Below, in pieces: positions 36,579 to 47,428 of a DNA stretch of 64,000 nt. This DNA is from Taxawa tesnikishii (nom. ined.) (Eukaryota > Ascomycota > Dothideomycetes > Dothideales). The stretch is taken from the NCBI GenBank assembly GCA_030247885.1, contig JAPDRO010000003.1, forward strand, positions 434,001 through 498,000, read 5' to 3'. How positions within the stretch are numbered: the first letter of the stretch is position 1; each line of letters begins with the position of its first letter. The position numbers and the translations under genes are program-made. The notes beneath the pieces are model-generated. The model was not told the origin of the DNA. It saw only the letters and a program-made list of their open reading frames with translations, and did no database searches.

Positions 36579-37207
36579 CTATGCATTGGGAGCAGGCGAG
36601 CTCTCTTCCATCTCGTCCTTGCGAGCCTGTCACGAAACAAATGTCAGCCACAGCCCGTCAGCTCGTGAACGAGACTCGGACTCACCGGCAAGGCACCTGG
36701 ACCACCCAGCTCGGCCTCAAGTCCACCAGGGAATGTTCTTGGCACGCTGGGCTTGTCTGGGTAGTAGCGAGCAACAACGCCCATCAGGCCGAACACGGTC
36801 GCGACAAAGGTTCCAAGCAACAGAAATCCGAAACCGGGCTTGTAGTGGGTGTAGGCCTCCGGCGAGAAGACGCCCAAGATGTCATTGTCCTCGTGGACGG
36901 GCTCGCCGTAGTTGCGGCGCTCCTGCTTGTCCCACCAGTCCTCGTATGGGTCACGCAGTTGGCGCTTGATTGGAGGTGGTTGTGGGTAGCCGCCGTTCTG
37001 TGTTATGGGTTAACTCGTCCTCCTCGTTTGAATGCAACGACTATTCCAATTGGTTAGTGTGGAATGGAGACTGACCATGCCCGGGTCGTCGGAATCGGTG
37101 GGAGCGAGGATGGAAGCTGCCCGCATTTGGGTGAGGTTGGTTCGGGGTGTGGGGGCCTGAATGGCGCGCGTGAGCGGCCTCGCCGCTGCAATTCTTCGTG
37201 ACAGCAT
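36579..37207 (-). CDS. Mitochondrial complex I subunit, NDUFB8/ASHI-like
   Basis: Exons 37207-37076, 36997-36686 and 36626-36579 (introns 78 and 59 bp) give 163 residues. The N-terminal ~30 residues are Arg-rich and free of acidic residues (MLSRRIAAARPLTRAIQ), a good mitochondrial presequence. The mature part has PQPPPIKRQLRDPYEDWWDKQERRNYGEPVHEDND, then VFSPEAYTHYKPG and one membrane span (FLLLGTFVATVFGLMGVVA), followed by YYPDKPSVPRTFPGGLE. This is the layout of the single-pass accessory subunit NDUFB8 of NADH:ubiquinone oxidoreductase in the inner membrane. It starts 655 bp from the divergent SWR1 gene. Confidence 0.85.
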
Positions 37208-37861
37208 CTGTCGGGAGTCAGCAGTTGTGTTGTGTGTATCGAACGGGCGTATTCCTGACCGTGGTTGGTGAGCAGTGTGTGATTGTGGCTCTCTGCTCTG
37301 GCTCTCTGCTCTATCGTGAAGCTGGGCCTGAGGTTCGGTGATGATGGCACAGACCCGCGTCTTCCAAGTGTGAGCCAAAAGTCGTGTTCTATAAGCGGAA
37401 GGAGCGACGAACATCGACTTCGATCTCTGCGTGCCCTACGAAGCCAACATGGAGAGGATCAAGCTGCCGCTATACCAAACCAAACCGCACCTGCTCAATG
37501 CAGTCATCTCCGACTCTGCGGCCTGCTCCTGACAGAGGTGGTGGTGTGTTCGGGGCATGCGCTCGCAATGCTGGCTGCGTCATTCCTGTTTGCTCGGAGC
37601 CGGACTCTCGTGGGCGTAATTTCTTGCCCGCCAGCAATCCTCCCTCCGCAAACCGACCGAAACTCATTATTTCTGGGACACTGACACTGGCCCAAATGAC
37701 GCGTTAAACCACAAAAACTCGCCCGCGTCGACCGATGTTACATTTGCGAAAGTCTTAATGAGATCCAGCACAGTCCAGTACACTGTTGGCCTTTTCTTCC
37801 TTCCGGATCCGGCGCGTTTGGGACAGGAAATGTTGAGTCCAGGCAGCTACACTCCTTGATA
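37208..37861. other. Divergent promoter region of the complex I subunit and SWR1 genes
   Basis: About 655 bp between two divergent starts. Short frames only; no distinct elements recognised. Confidence 0.4.
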
Positions 37862-40800
37862 ATGGAAACCGGGGCTTCGAGCCACGACACCGACAACGCG
37901 CCTGTCATTAACGGTATACTCGAAACAAACCATGACTCTTCGCACGCGAACAATACAAGCGCCAGTACTGCACCCGATGCGGGAACATCAAACGGAGATG
38001 CCGTCCATCATCCGCAGCCCGACACACCCCTCCAGAACGGGACCCCTGCCCCGCCCAAGGGCAGAAAGCGCAAGCTTGTCCATCTGGATTCCGGCAGGTC
38101 GCGTTCCACATCGCGCGCAGCATCACCGCCATGGAAGATTTTCGCTGCTGAAGGTCCTACGCAATTCACGGAGAACGGCAAACGGAGATCCGGTCGTGTG
38201 AACGCCCTGCCTCTAGAGTTACAACCTCCATCGAACAAGCGACAGACTCGGGCTGCGCATGAGGAAACGCTTCACACTAGAGGTCAACAAAGAGGAGTCT
38301 CGCAGAAGGATAGCAAGAAGACGGATACTGCACGCGCTCGGGCTGAAAAGAAGGAGTCGCGATCGTCGACAGGTTCAAGAGCAAGTGTCAATGATACGAT
38401 TACTGTTCAGTCAAAGAAAGGAGACCAAAAGGCACCCGATGCTCTTCATTCAGCTAGATCACGCACCACCGAGCGACAACCGGAGCTCTTCCAGTCCCAG
38501 TCCAACGATGTTGCGCCAGACTTCAAATCGCCGGAGCGCAGAAGGGTGGGCCGACCTTCTGGCGCTAGCAGAAAGGCGCCGGAGCAAATTGTGAAACAAG
38601 AACCAGAAATTGACCGCAAGAAAGAAACACCAATTGCCAGACCTCCGCAGCCGTCTCCGAAGATCACTTTGAAATTCGGGCGCTCACGGCAACCATTACC
38701 CCGCGCCATCCAAAGGAAGTCTTGGAGCCATCTCGCTTCTTGAGCCTGGACGAGCTCCTTGCGCATTATGACAAGGAAGATAAAGAGCAGGCATGGAAAG
38801 ACCGGGACAAGTCCATGGAAGGACCGGAACAGAGAGTCGTGGAGAAACCTCATCAAACACCCGAGGAACTTGCTTGGAAAGAGGCACAGACTCGGTTGAA
38901 GATCCTAGACGCGGCCAAGCCAGGTGGATCTCTCAGCCGGGATAGATGTTCGCTGTATCTACCGGACGAGCAAGAAGAGCCACCACCACAGTACAGTCAC
39001 AACGACCATATGTGGGCACAAGGACGGTATTTCAAGAGTCTGATGGACAAGGAGCGTCGAGCGCATGCGGAGATGTCGAAGAAACTGGCCTACTGGTGCT
39101 TGGCCGCGTGGAAAGCCAAGCAGCCGCAGACTGAAGAGGAGAAAGAGCGGGAAGAAAATGAATTCTTTAGGCTCACATACAAGCAGACAGTCAGAGACGT
39201 GCAGCGCAAATGGGAGTTGGTCACCGCAGAGATTGACAGACGAAGGCTGGCAGCTTGGACAGAGAAAGAGGAGATCGACCGGGAACGGAAGATGCAAGAC
39301 ATGCTCGAAAAGTCTACCAGGTTGCTCAACAATCGGAGGGCGCGGCTTTCTTCGGAGCTTTCTGGCAATGAAGCTGATGAAGCTGATCTGGAGGACGAAG
39401 ATGATGAGGAGATGAGTGATGGTTCTGACGAAGATCCGGATATGCTTGATCAAGAAGACGATCACAACATGACCTCGTCGGAATCTGATGACAGTGATGA
39501 AGGCGACGAACAGGGCGATCCAGACACCAACTTGACCGTCGAAGAGCTTAGAGCCAAGTACGAATCCATTCCGGAGCTTCCCGTGGAGTCAGAAGATCTG
39601 GACGTGTCGATGATGGATGTTGAAGACCAGGTCGAAGCAGAAAGTGTAGCAGCAATGGATGATGCTGCATTACTGAGCAAGAAGCGAACTTCGACCGTTG
39701 AGCCATCCGAATCCACGAATAAACTCGAGGCGCAACTGCCTGAGGAACTGGACGAAACGAAGGGACTTGATGTCTCCAACGTTCCGTTGGATGAGGTGGA
39801 TGCTGTTCTCCTCGACGAATCCGATGAATCCACCGATATGAGTGATGACATGGGTTCCTCTGATGAAGAGGAAGAGGGGTCCGAAGAAGGATCTGGTTCC
39901 GATGACGATGAACAAGATGAAGACAATAGTGCTGGGCTGTGGGGGTTTTTCGGCAAACAAGATAGACCGCTTGTGCCTGCAGTTGGAGAGGATGATGCGA
40001 CTGCGGACATTGAGGGCCAGACAGTAATCTCTAGCGAAGCGCCGAAGCAGAGCCAACTATTTACCCCACCTGCAGAGGAAGACGAGCGTGGCCGGGATTC
40101 TGTTCGTTCGTCAAGAATGAGTGTTGATGGCGCTTTACCCTCGGCTGATCCGCACGGCGAAGATCAAAGCAGCCAGTTATCGTTGAAAGACGATACGACA
40201 GCAGTGCCCACGGAGACAGAGTCCACCACATCCATCGATCCATTTGAGGGAAAGCTTACGGACTCCGCCGCAGCGACACCTCAGCCTATGAAGCCTTCGA
40301 TGGTCAAGATTCCCACTCTCTTGCGTGGAAACCTCCGAGAGTATCAACACTTTGGTCTCGATTGGCTCGCTAAACTCTACGCCAATAATACGAACGGCAT
40401 TCTTGCCGATGAAATGGGTCTTGGCAAGACTATTCAGACAATTGCTCTGTTGGCTCACTTGGCAGAAGAGCATGAAGTCTGGGGTCCGCATCTCATCATC
40501 GTTCCCACATCTGTCATTCTCAATTGGGAGATGGAATTCAAGAAATTTTTGCCTGGCTTCAAAGTCCTATCGTACTACGGCACCGTTGAGGAGCGTGCCC
40601 AGAAGCGAAAAGGCTGGTCAAATCCCGACAACTGGAACGTGGTCATAACGTCTTATCAACTCGTGTTGAAAGACCTGTTGGCTATTCGAGTCCCGGAGTG
40701 GCATTATATGATTCTGGATGAGGCGCACAATATCAAGAACTTCAACTCTCAACGATATCAAGCTATGATACGACTTAAAACCCGCGCTCGACTTCTACTG

Positions 40801-42945
40801 ACGGGAACGCCTCTGCAGAACAGCATCATTGAGCTGTGGTCCTTGCTCACCTTCCTTACGGCTGGTCAAGACGGACAAGGCATGGGAAGCCTCGATGAGT
40901 TCACAGAGTGGTTTCGCAGACCGGTCGATGAGATTTTTGTAGACGGAAAGAGCAAGCTCGGCCTTGAAGCTCAAAGCATTGTGAGCAAGCTGCATCATTC
41001 CCTCCGACCCTATCTCCTTCGCCGAATGAAGTCCACTGTTGAGCAGCAGTTGCCGGGCAAGTACGAGCATACGGTAATGTGTCGGCTTTCCAAGCGCCAA
41101 CGCCAGCTTTACGATGCTTTCATGAGCCGCGCCGATACTAAGGCGAACCTGTCTTCCGGAAACATGATCAGTGTTTCGCAAGCACTGATGGCTTTGCGGA
41201 AGGTCTGCAACCATCCGGACCTTTTCGAGGAGCGCCCGATCAACACGTCGTTTGTAATGTTCGATGCAGACATTATCAGACCACGTGCGAAAATGGCACC
41301 ATCCAAAGCTGTGGTGGCTGACTACGAGATCAAAGAGCTTTTGATACGGAAGTATTTGATGGTCACTGATGGAAACAATGGACTGAATCTCGATTCCTCA
41401 AACCTTAGCCTTGTCAACCGTGAGCGCCATACGAGGTACCACATCAGACGTAGCCGTCAATTCGGAGCCGGCAAGCTCCTGCAGCGCGTAGTCCAGCAAC
41501 AATCAAGATCGAAAGCTGCACAAATCCGATTCGATGGGTCCTCCCTGAATAGAATCTTAGCACACCAGCGCCAAGTTGAGACGGACGAGCAAGTCAACAA
41601 GCTGCAAAGATATGCTTTCCTCACTGACCAGCGGACCAAATTCGAACCTGTATACGGCAGAGACCTGGTTCAACGGGCTACTGTATACACTAGACGGCCC
41701 ACCGTAGGAGAGGTTTCCAGCAAAACACTCGGGAGCTCCAGGTACTTTGAAACATCATCGTTGCTGCAGAGCATGGTCAGGAGCGTAGATCAGCGTTCGG
41801 AGCAGATGAATGTTACCATCGAAAAGTTCGGATGCATCACGCCGAATGCGGTTGCATTGGATCTCTTGCCGTTCATGACACCCACTGGCTTGATCGAGCC
41901 ACTGCGCAAACATCTCTCGTCACCTGAACCTGATGCCTTCCACGAGGCGAGGGTGCGCTTGTCCATTGCCTTCCCCGACAAGCGTCTCCTACAGTACGAC
42001 TGCGGCAAGCTGCAACGTCTGGCTACCCTCCTGCGGGATCTCAAATCACGTGGATCACGAGCGCTCATCTTCACGCAAATGACCCAGGTCCTGGACATCC
42101 TCGAGCAATTCCTTAACATTCACGGCTACCGTTACTTGCGCCTAGATGGATCGACAAAGATCGAGCAGCGACAGGACATGATGGAACGATTCAACCGCGA
42201 CACGCGTATTGACGTCTTCATCCTCTCGTCGCGCTCCGGTGGTGTTGGAATGAACCTTACTGGTGCGGACGCCGTCATCTTCTACGACCTAGACTGGAAC
42301 CCTCAAATGGACAAGCAGTGCCAAGACCGCGCTCACCGTATCGGCCAAACTCGCGACGTGCATATCTACAAGTTCGTCTCTGAACACACCATTGAGGTCA
42401 ATATCTTCCGCAAGTCAAACCAGAAGCGCCTCCTCGATGAAGTCGTCATCCAAGAAGGAGAGTTCACCACCGACTATTTCAATCGCGTGCAAGAAGTCGA
42501 ACCTGAACTGGACGAGGACGATGTCGCTGGCGCCGCCATTGATCGAGTCTTTGGCGGAAGCAAAGATGTCACGAAGGTCCTTGAGGCTGTCGAAGACAGA
42601 GAAGATGCCGAGGCCGCGCGAGCGGCTGAGAACGAAATCACCGCCGACTTCGACTTCGACAACGATAATGCGCGCACGCGCGCTACGCCCAAGACTTCGG
42701 TCCCGCCTACACCCGCAGCCGACGCCGTCACGGATACGCCCGTTATCGGTCCCTCAACAGCAACGAACGCCGTCCGGGATGAAATACAGGTAGAAGATGA
42801 CGCCCGTCCGCATGTTGACGAGTACATGCTCCGCTTTATCGAAAATCAGCTCAAGGAGGTGCCGTTTGTGCCTCCGATTGACAAGAGCAAAAAGGGCAGG
42901 CTGGACAAGAATGGTAGGGACCGGAGCCATCGTCCCAAGCGGTAA
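37862..42945 (+). CDS. SWR1: SWR1 chromatin-remodelling ATPase
   Basis: Catalytic subunit of the SWR1 complex, which exchanges H2A for H2A.Z in nucleosomes. Intronless, 1694 residues after one correction. Order: a disordered basic N-terminus with KRRSGRVNALP; an HSA domain (HMWAQGRYFKSLMDKERRAHAEMSKK and following helices, about residues 380-480); a long acidic Asp/Glu/Ser tract; the Snf2 ATPase lobe 1 (LREYQHFGLDWLAKLYANN, Walker A DEMGLGKT, DEAHNIKN, LTGTPLQN); the family's large insertion; lobe 2 (LIFTQMTQVLDILEQFL, LRLDGSTKIEQRQ, SGGVGMNLTGAD, QDRAHRIGQTRDVHIY); and an acidic tail. The long insertion and TKIEQRQ type separate it from Ino80. A C4 run at 38699-38702 needs a fifth C to join PLP to RHPKEVLEPSRFLSLDE. 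The ATG at 37862 is the first in the frame. Confidence 0.93.
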
Positions 42946-43200
42946 GCAAGCCGACATTGCCCGCATACTTTCCCTCCGCATAGGTCACCTCCAAGATTGG
43001 CCAGGGGGACAAGAGAGACGAGTGGAAATCTAGAAAAGCAGGGGGATCAAAGGTTTAGGAAACTGCTTTTCGGGGGTTGCTGAAAGAATTGTGAAATGCA
43101 TAGCGAATTGGCGTTTGCAGGGAAGACGGAGTGTGCGTGAGCAGAGGAGAAATGTGGGTAGGCATGCATGCGAGGGATGATAGACCTGTACTGTACGTTC

Positions 43201-43216
43201 GGGGGGGGGGGGGGGG
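43201..43216 (+). repeat. G16 homopolymer tract
   Basis: Sixteen consecutive G residues, 256 bp after the SWR1 stop codon, probably within or beyond its 3' UTR. Its true length is uncertain given the homopolymer problems elsewhere in the window. Confidence 0.85.
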
Positions 43217-43459
43217 TTCTGATGGGGAAAAAAGAGGAAAACCCCAACAGCAAAACGTATATTTAAACCAAAAAAAAACAAGAAAATTCCCTGGAAGAGA
43301 GCGTCGTTCTCCATAACACTTGGAAGTATATTCGTGAGCAGTAGACGTGAGGTGTGTGGCTTGCTGCAGCCCGTGTGCTGTTGTCAAATCTTTCACGGTG
43401 CCGGCCGTGAGACTCGGACCTGGTATGTAGACGGTAACTCCATACTACCCAGTTCCATT

Positions 43460-43540
43460 GAGAGTCTTGAGCAACCTCGATTAAGCCTTACTTGTAGCGC
43501 ATTCGAGTCTCGTTTTAATTCCACTTGAGCTTCGTTTCAA
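43460..43540 (-). repeat. Dispersed GTGAAGCT-type degenerate repeat, copy C
   Basis: Read on the minus strand it contains GAAGCTCAAGTGGA (43533-43520), identical over 14 bases to copy B, and nearby ACGAGACTCGAATG and GGCTTAATCGAGG. Convergent intergenic location, like copy A. Confidence 0.6.
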
Positions 43541-43680
43541 CATGGCCCGCGTGTGAGAGTGACAGAGAAGAAAAAAAGGCTTTCATGTTCGTATCCCTTA
43601 TGCATATTTCCGAGTTAGGTATCAAATTGCGCCATTCCGGCATGAACACGCCAATCCCTCATTGTCCTTTGCCAAGCACC

Positions 43681-45308
43681 TCAGACACGGTCGATCTTTT
43701 CGTCAGCAACGACACCGTGACCCACACGCGTGTCGTCGTTGGCGATGGCGTTGACCGTCTGCTCGCCGGCGGCCTCCTCGAGGTCCCGGTCGTGCGCGAC
43801 GCCCATGTGGCGGCCTCTGGCCTCGGGACCGATAAAGGTCAGGAGGATAACGTAGGCGTACACGCAGCCCACTGTAAAACATTCAGTTAGCATATATATA
43901 TATATATATTTCTCCAAGCGTGGTAGACACGGGGGGGGGGGGTTTTAAGGGGTCATGACTTACTGAAGATGCAAATGACCTTGCCATAGTCGTATCTGCT
44001 GGTCTTGCCCTTTGGTGGCAGAGGGAACCTCTCTCCGATGGTTGCCTCAATGGTCGAACTGGCACTGGAGACCAAGTTGCCGAGCTGGTAACTGGTACCG
44101 ACGACGAAGGTCCTGAAACTGCCGGGAGACAGCTCCATCAGATGGATGGGGATGACGCCCCATGCGCCCTGCACGCAGAACTGCTCGAAGAAGGCAGCCG
44201 CCATGACGGATTTGTCGTGCACGAAGGTATAGGGGTACAGCAGGGCACCACCGACGATGGAGATGACGATGATGGAGAAGCGGCGGCCAAAGATCTGACT
44301 CGCCCAGCCGCAGAGGGTACCGCCGGACAAGGCACCGAGGTTGGCGACGACCTGGGTGACGGTGACGGCGTTCGCGGAGAAGTTGTACTGGTTGGACAAC
44401 ATGGTAGGGTAGAGATCCTGAGAACCGTGGCTCATAAAGTTGAAGCCGGCCATGAGAAGAACAAGGTAGATCAACAGAAGCCAGTGCCTGCGGAGCGCGA
44501 CCTTGCCCTCCTGGATGAAGACCTTGCCGACGCCTGTGCCGGAGGAACGGACGCGTTGGCGCTCGATGTATGAGCGAGTCTCGGGCAGGCAGAGACGGAA
44601 GATGATGATCAGAACGGGCGGGCAGGCACCGAACCAGAACAACGGGCGCCAGCCATGGGGCGTGGTGTTCACGAGACCGCGCGCGAAGACGGTTGCGAGA
44701 AGGTATCCGAATGCGTACCCTTGCTGCAGCATACCAGACACGATACCACGTGCCGCCTCGGGGCAGTCCTCCAGAGCGGTGGCGGCAGCGTTGCCGTAAA
44801 GACCACCCATAGCAACACCGAAAAGCGCGCGCACAGCCAGGAACTGCTGATAAGTGTTGCAGAAACCAGTACCGAGTTCGAGGACGATGAAAAGGATGTT
44901 GTTGATGACGAAGGGCCACTTGCGACCATACCTGTCGGCGGCGATACCAAAGATGGTAGAGCCGACGGAACGGAACATCAGCACAAGGGTGATACCCCAT
45001 GTGATGTCGGCCTTGCTGCGATCAAAGGTCTCGGCAAGATCGGTGACAGTGAGCGAGACGGTGAAGAAGTCGAAGGCGTCCCAGGACCAGGCAAAGAAGG
45101 CGACGAGGAAAAAGAGCCATTGCTGCAGGTTGAGCATCGCAAGGAGCTTGAAGGGGTTCTCGACGCGCGTCATTGGCGGCTTGAGGGAGGAAACGCGTGT
45201 TGCGATGTATCGGCCCGCGCTCATGTTCTCCTCTTGCAACACGCCGGTTGGAGGCATGTGTTCCGCGGTGCGCTCGCTGTATTCGGCGCCATGTTGTTCT
45301 TTGGACAT
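43681..45308 (-). CDS. Jen1-type monocarboxylate/proton symporter (MFS, SHS family)
   Basis: Plasma-membrane uptake of short organic acids such as lactate, pyruvate or dicarboxylates. Exons 45308-43964 and 43871-43681 (92-bp intron) give 511 residues, with no correction needed. The family signature NxxS/THxS/TQDxxxT is read directly as NFMSHGSQDLYPT. Other landmarks are AWSWDAFDFFTVSLTV in the first helix, GIAADRYGRKWPF between helices 2 and 3, and ERFPLPP before the last helix. About 12 hydrophobic segments. The intron contains a 12-base poly-C on the coding strand and a long TA dinucleotide run just before its GCTAAC branch site. Jen1 genes are usually repressed by glucose; no site is asserted here. 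Confidence 0.93.
43891..43942 (-). repeat. (TA)n run and C12 tract inside the carrier gene intron
   Basis: The intron 43872-43963 holds an AT dinucleotide run at about 43892-43909 and twelve plus-strand Gs at 43931-43942. Together they fill over a third of the intron. The branch site GCTAAC and the acceptor TTACAG follow the TA run. Confidence 0.85.
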
Positions 45309-47428
45309 GTTGGGCGAATAGAATGTGGTTCTGAGGGGACGTCAGCATTGAGAGATGTGTTATGCGACAAATACGGTCACAGAGCTTCCCTCGTCCGGGT
45401 CAATGGACAAGCAAAGGAGCGGTGTCGAGAGATCGGTGGATAAGACGAACGGGGCGTGGCCAAGCTCGTCCAAGCAAAGTCCAAGACTTGGGGGCAGACA
45501 CAAGAAAAGTCTTACGCACCTTGGGTGGAGCTTGTCGAGTGGACAGTAGCAGCACAAAGCGCGTCTTCTATGCGCGCTTGCCCGGGCTCTCAGATGCCTC
45601 TCCAGATAAGGGAATAGAGTGATGAAGCGCAAACCTGACCCGACACACACACACTCTCTCTCCACGCACAGCAGAGGGGCGGGGAATGCTGGCTCTTTAT
45701 CGCCTGCCACTCGCCAAGCAGCACCTCACCGTCATGCCGACTTGGCTGAAGCGTTGCAGATGCAACCTCCAGTCACACTTCCCCGCTAGCAGAGCATATC
45801 CCCGCATCCCCTGTCCCCAGCCAATCATCTCCGTACTCGTCCAAGCCGCCGGTCCTTCTGAAAAGGCGCCAAGTGGACCGCTCCCGCAGCCGCTCGCCGC
45901 TCGCCGCACACCGGAGCCCAGCCGTCTGGCCGTTTTCTTAAAGAAGTGCTGTCTTCGAAAAGAAACCGGAGAGTCCAGGTCGTTCTCGAGCCTGACAGAG
46001 CGCCGTACTGGCCTCACAGGCTACTCAGCTACTCAGCTAACTCCACGGGGTCGCCCCAAGGCGCTCACAACGCCCGCAAACCTCGCTCCCCAGTGCCGAG
46101 GGAAGAAGACCGACGAAGCTTTTCTGGACCGCCAGCGCAAGACTCTGGGGCGGTTGCGCCGAGGCAACTTGGTAATGCTTGTGCTCTCTTCTCTTGTGTG
46201 CCGATGCCGCGTGCTTGTATCAATCTCGTTGCGCTCACGCGGCCTGTGCGTTGAGACGAAGAAATCTTCATTTTCGGTCGATGCTTTTGACAGAGAAGAC
46301 GCAATGTCCCGATCCGGCAAAGCTGGCAATTGTCGCCTAGGCCGATCGACCTTGCATTCGCTCATCTTGCCGATCCTTGCCCGAGTAATGTTGGAATGCT
46401 GAAGATCAACCAAGATACACATGCATGTTTACGATATGTGTCCAACCTCCGCCATCACTCTCGAGATCATCTTTTGAGCAGACAGCCAGCTTGACAAGTA
46501 ACCTCAACCGGTGGGTGAGAAAGATGTTGTGATGTTGTTGTTGTTGTTGTGGACAGACTGAAAGTAAACCAACGATCGGAGGGAGAAAATACCTGTACCC
46601 TGGCTTCGTCGTCAAACAGCGCCCTGTGTTCTTCAGATGGGGAAAGCTCGCTCCGAGATCCTCCTTCGACCGGACGTCCATACACTTGGCAAGCAACCTC
46701 GACGGGCGGCCTCTGACCAGGGCCGAGAGTTTCTAGCGTCTGAACTGCCACACGTCTCGGAGGTCGTTCGGAAAGCGCATACAGCTATTCCGGCACGCAG
46801 AAAAGGTTTGGAAGAACCAACCTTGTCCCCGTTCCAGACTCCCCAGCCCCGGACTTCGTCCCATGGGGGCGCGCAACGCGCGGCACTCTGCCCGAAACGT
46901 GGCTTACACGCACACGGACGTTGATCCATACCAGCCATTCGACAATTAATCGGCACCGTTCTCGTAGCAGATGAGACATTCGTTGCGCTACTGTACAGAC
47001 TGCCACTCGAGGGATGTCAAACAGTAGCTCACCGCGATTGTACTTCCATTACCAAGTCGTTACGCTTGCTCATTTCGGCCTCGACAAAAGCATACAGCAA
47101 AGCCCATCTGTCCTGGCAGCAAGCTCTGTCCGGAGACCTGTCTGCCGACGAGCTTGCCCAGGATGACTAGCCAATGAAGTACGCATAGAGTATGACATGA
47201 TCGGTTCGCAAGGGAGGAAAGGAGTATGATAGGAATAATACAAATGCAAAAGAGACAAGCAAGACATCTACAGTTTTTGCGCCCAATAACACCCGAAACA
47301 AACCACACCATGTGCACTAGGCAAGCGTGAAGACACCACCCAATGCAACCATCTCGGTCCCCTTCCCTCCACCATTGACTTCTTTTCCTCGCTCCCTCTA
47401 CCCTCTGCCTCTAATCTCTCGCACGCGA
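45309..47428. other. Longest gene-free region of the window
   Basis: About 2.1 kb between the carrier start and the eIF5B stop. The longest frame (45686-46402, 238 codons) has unconvincing composition, no domain and no homologous look. A (GTT)6 trinucleotide run lies near 46534-46551. I see no tRNA, repeat copy or conserved exon; a long non-coding transcript cannot be excluded. Confidence 0.5.

Larger units (their letters stand above)
42946..43680. other. Convergent intergenic region with a G16 tract and repeat copy C
   Basis: About 735 bp between the SWR1 and Jen1-type carrier stops. It holds sixteen consecutive Gs (43201-43216), an A-rich stretch near 43270 and an antisense copy of the dispersed repeat (43460-43540). 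No gene. Confidence 0.6.

Noticed and set aside
44047-45000. 317-codon minus-strand frame
   Set aside because: An alternate frame inside the Jen1-type carrier exon; biased composition (His, Arg, Leu) typical of a shadow.
45686-46402. 238-codon plus-strand frame in the long spacer
   Set aside because: No domain, irregular composition and no splice partner; not enough to call a gene.
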